Assembly: GCA_022592435.1 (NCBI GenBank)
Contig: JABYQS010000490.1
Location: 1-20,610 of the forward strand
Direction: 5' to 3'
DNA from: Cerioporus squamosus
Lineage: Eukaryota > Basidiomycota > Agaricomycetes > Polyporales > Polyporaceae
DNA: 20,610 bases
Shown here: positions 19,759 through 20,610 of the stretch, piece by piece
Position numbering within the stretch: the stretch's first letter is position 1
Layout: every line of letters begins with the position of its first letter
Notes under the pieces: model-generated
What the model was told of the DNA's origin: nothing
Seen by the model: the letters and a program-made list of their open reading frames with translations, nothing else
The model's database searches: none
Program-made: the position numbers and the translations under genes

Positions 19759-20590
19759 GTACGCAGGTTTAGGCGGCGGGGGTGCGCAGAGGTGCCGGTA
19801 AGGGTGAACGGAGGGGAAGGCAAGTCCGCTTCAACTTCATGTCCGGTATATGACTCGGCGGTCGACATCGAGAAGCAAGGAGTGCGCCCGCTCCGCCAGC
19901 CCGCTCATCGCGCACTCCGTCACATCGCGTACACGGTCAGTGCATCTCGGCAATGGTGGATCGCGGACCGCCCCGCAGGGTCCGTATCCTCGAGGCAAGT
20001 ACGTTTCACTTTGCAGTTGTCTACAGTAGTCGAGAGCTGACAAGCTGTGTTCGTGCCACAGTAACCTTCTACTTGCGCAGAGCTACTCAGACCCACCAGA
20101 TCGGTGACTCGCGCTCGGTCGAGGGTACACCACGTTGGCCCTCTAGCTTGCGCCGCTCTCGACGCGACCGGCGGCCTGTGTCGCAGAGGACAAAGTGCGC
20201 GGGCTCACGATATGCCACGCGCGGACAGCCGAGTGGCTTCGGGACAACGCGAAGAGTCCGGGTTCGAAGGGAACATCGGCTGGCAGCCAACCGAGGTCCT
20301 CGTGAGTACGATCTCATCATACTCTGAGCCCTGTCGCAAGCACGATGTCGGAAACGCCGCGGCGGTCTCGTAGAATGCTCAATATTGCAGGTAAGCTACT
20401 CCGCGCTCGAGTTATCAAGCAGGGAGTATACATCTGAGAGCCACGCTGAGGACATGGGCAGACCTCGGATCCCAGCTGTCGCAGAGCAGCTCCGTCACGC
20501 TCGCAGACTCCGGGAGCCGATCCGCTGCATCGCGTGCATGGTGGGTGTGTCATGGCGGAGACAGATCTCGGCTGAGCAATATCCAAGGAC

Positions 20591-20610
20591 CGTCGCGGGG
20601 CATGGTTTCG
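20591..20610. repeat. Start of a third copy of the unit, cut by the window end
   Basis: Bases 20591-20609 repeat the first 19 bases of each unit (14-32 and 10308-10326). The last base of the window, a G, does not match the expected T. The sequence just before it (20572-20590) is the same as that before the first junction (10289-10307), so both unit ends join in the same way. Confidence 0.9.

Larger units (their letters stand above)
10308..20590. repeat. Unit 2 of the ~10.29 kb head-to-tail tandem duplication
   Basis: This is the second copy of 14-10307, 10,283 bp long. Relative to unit 1 it has single-base gains near 11107, 11125, 11142, 11320, 11882, 13190 and 13659. It has losses near 12024, 12799, 13037, 13561, 17447, 18330, 18938, 19161 and 19615. 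Three-base losses lie near 14626 and 20031, and there is a further run of single-base losses at 20138-20195. Many of these change the length of a short homopolymer, a typical long-read consensus error, but their placement with respect to exons is not uniform. Confidence 0.97.

Noticed and set aside
1..20610. Transposable element as the basis of the 10.3 kb unit
   Set aside because: No long terminal repeats, terminal inverted repeats, reverse transcriptase, integrase, transposase or helicase motifs were seen, and no target-site duplication can be identified at the unit ends.

Overview
The window looks like nuclear DNA of a filamentous basidiomycete, probably an Agaricomycete. The evidence is a gene with closely spaced 54-75 bp GT-AG introns, exons rich in G/C at third codon positions, and a protein sequence of fungal ALG11 type. 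There are no bacterial-style operons, no recognisable rRNA or tRNA genes, no CRISPR array and no telomere repeats.

The dominant feature is a head-to-tail duplication. Bases 14-10307 (unit 1, 10,294 bp) are repeated at 10308-20590 (unit 2, 10,283 bp), and a third copy begins at 20591 just before the window ends. By eye the units differ by about two dozen small indels (mostly 1 bp, two of 3 bp) and about six substitutions. Such a layout fits a circular molecule read around twice, a true tandem array, or an assembly artefact.

Layout of one unit (unit 1 coordinates; add about 10,283-10,299 for unit 2): 33-275 (-) is an exon-like frame. 464-1448 (-) is a probable spliced gene of unknown function. 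1449-2840 is unassigned. 2840-3990 (+) is a decayed tandem array of 0.22-0.39 kb modules that encode recognisably related peptides. 4000-4866 is unassigned and holds two hairpins. 4867-6531 (-) is a five-exon ALG11 (GDP-mannose:dolichyl-PP-oligosaccharide alpha-1,2-mannosyltransferase) lacking its normal N-terminal part. 6536-6610 is a 3 x 25 bp minisatellite directly upstream of the only in-frame ALG11 ATG. 6612-8620 is unassigned. 8621-9469 (-) is an intact 282-codon hypothetical gene in unit 1 that is frame-broken in unit 2. 9470-10307 is mostly unassigned, with a possible + strand exon pair whose frame crosses the unit junction.

The best-supported gene is ALG11. It acts in lipid-linked oligosaccharide assembly on the cytosolic face of the ER. 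All four substitutions between its two copies are synonymous, and its coding region has no indels. Nothing shows the other genes working with it in a pathway; the unit reads as a duplicated chromosome fragment more than a functional cluster.
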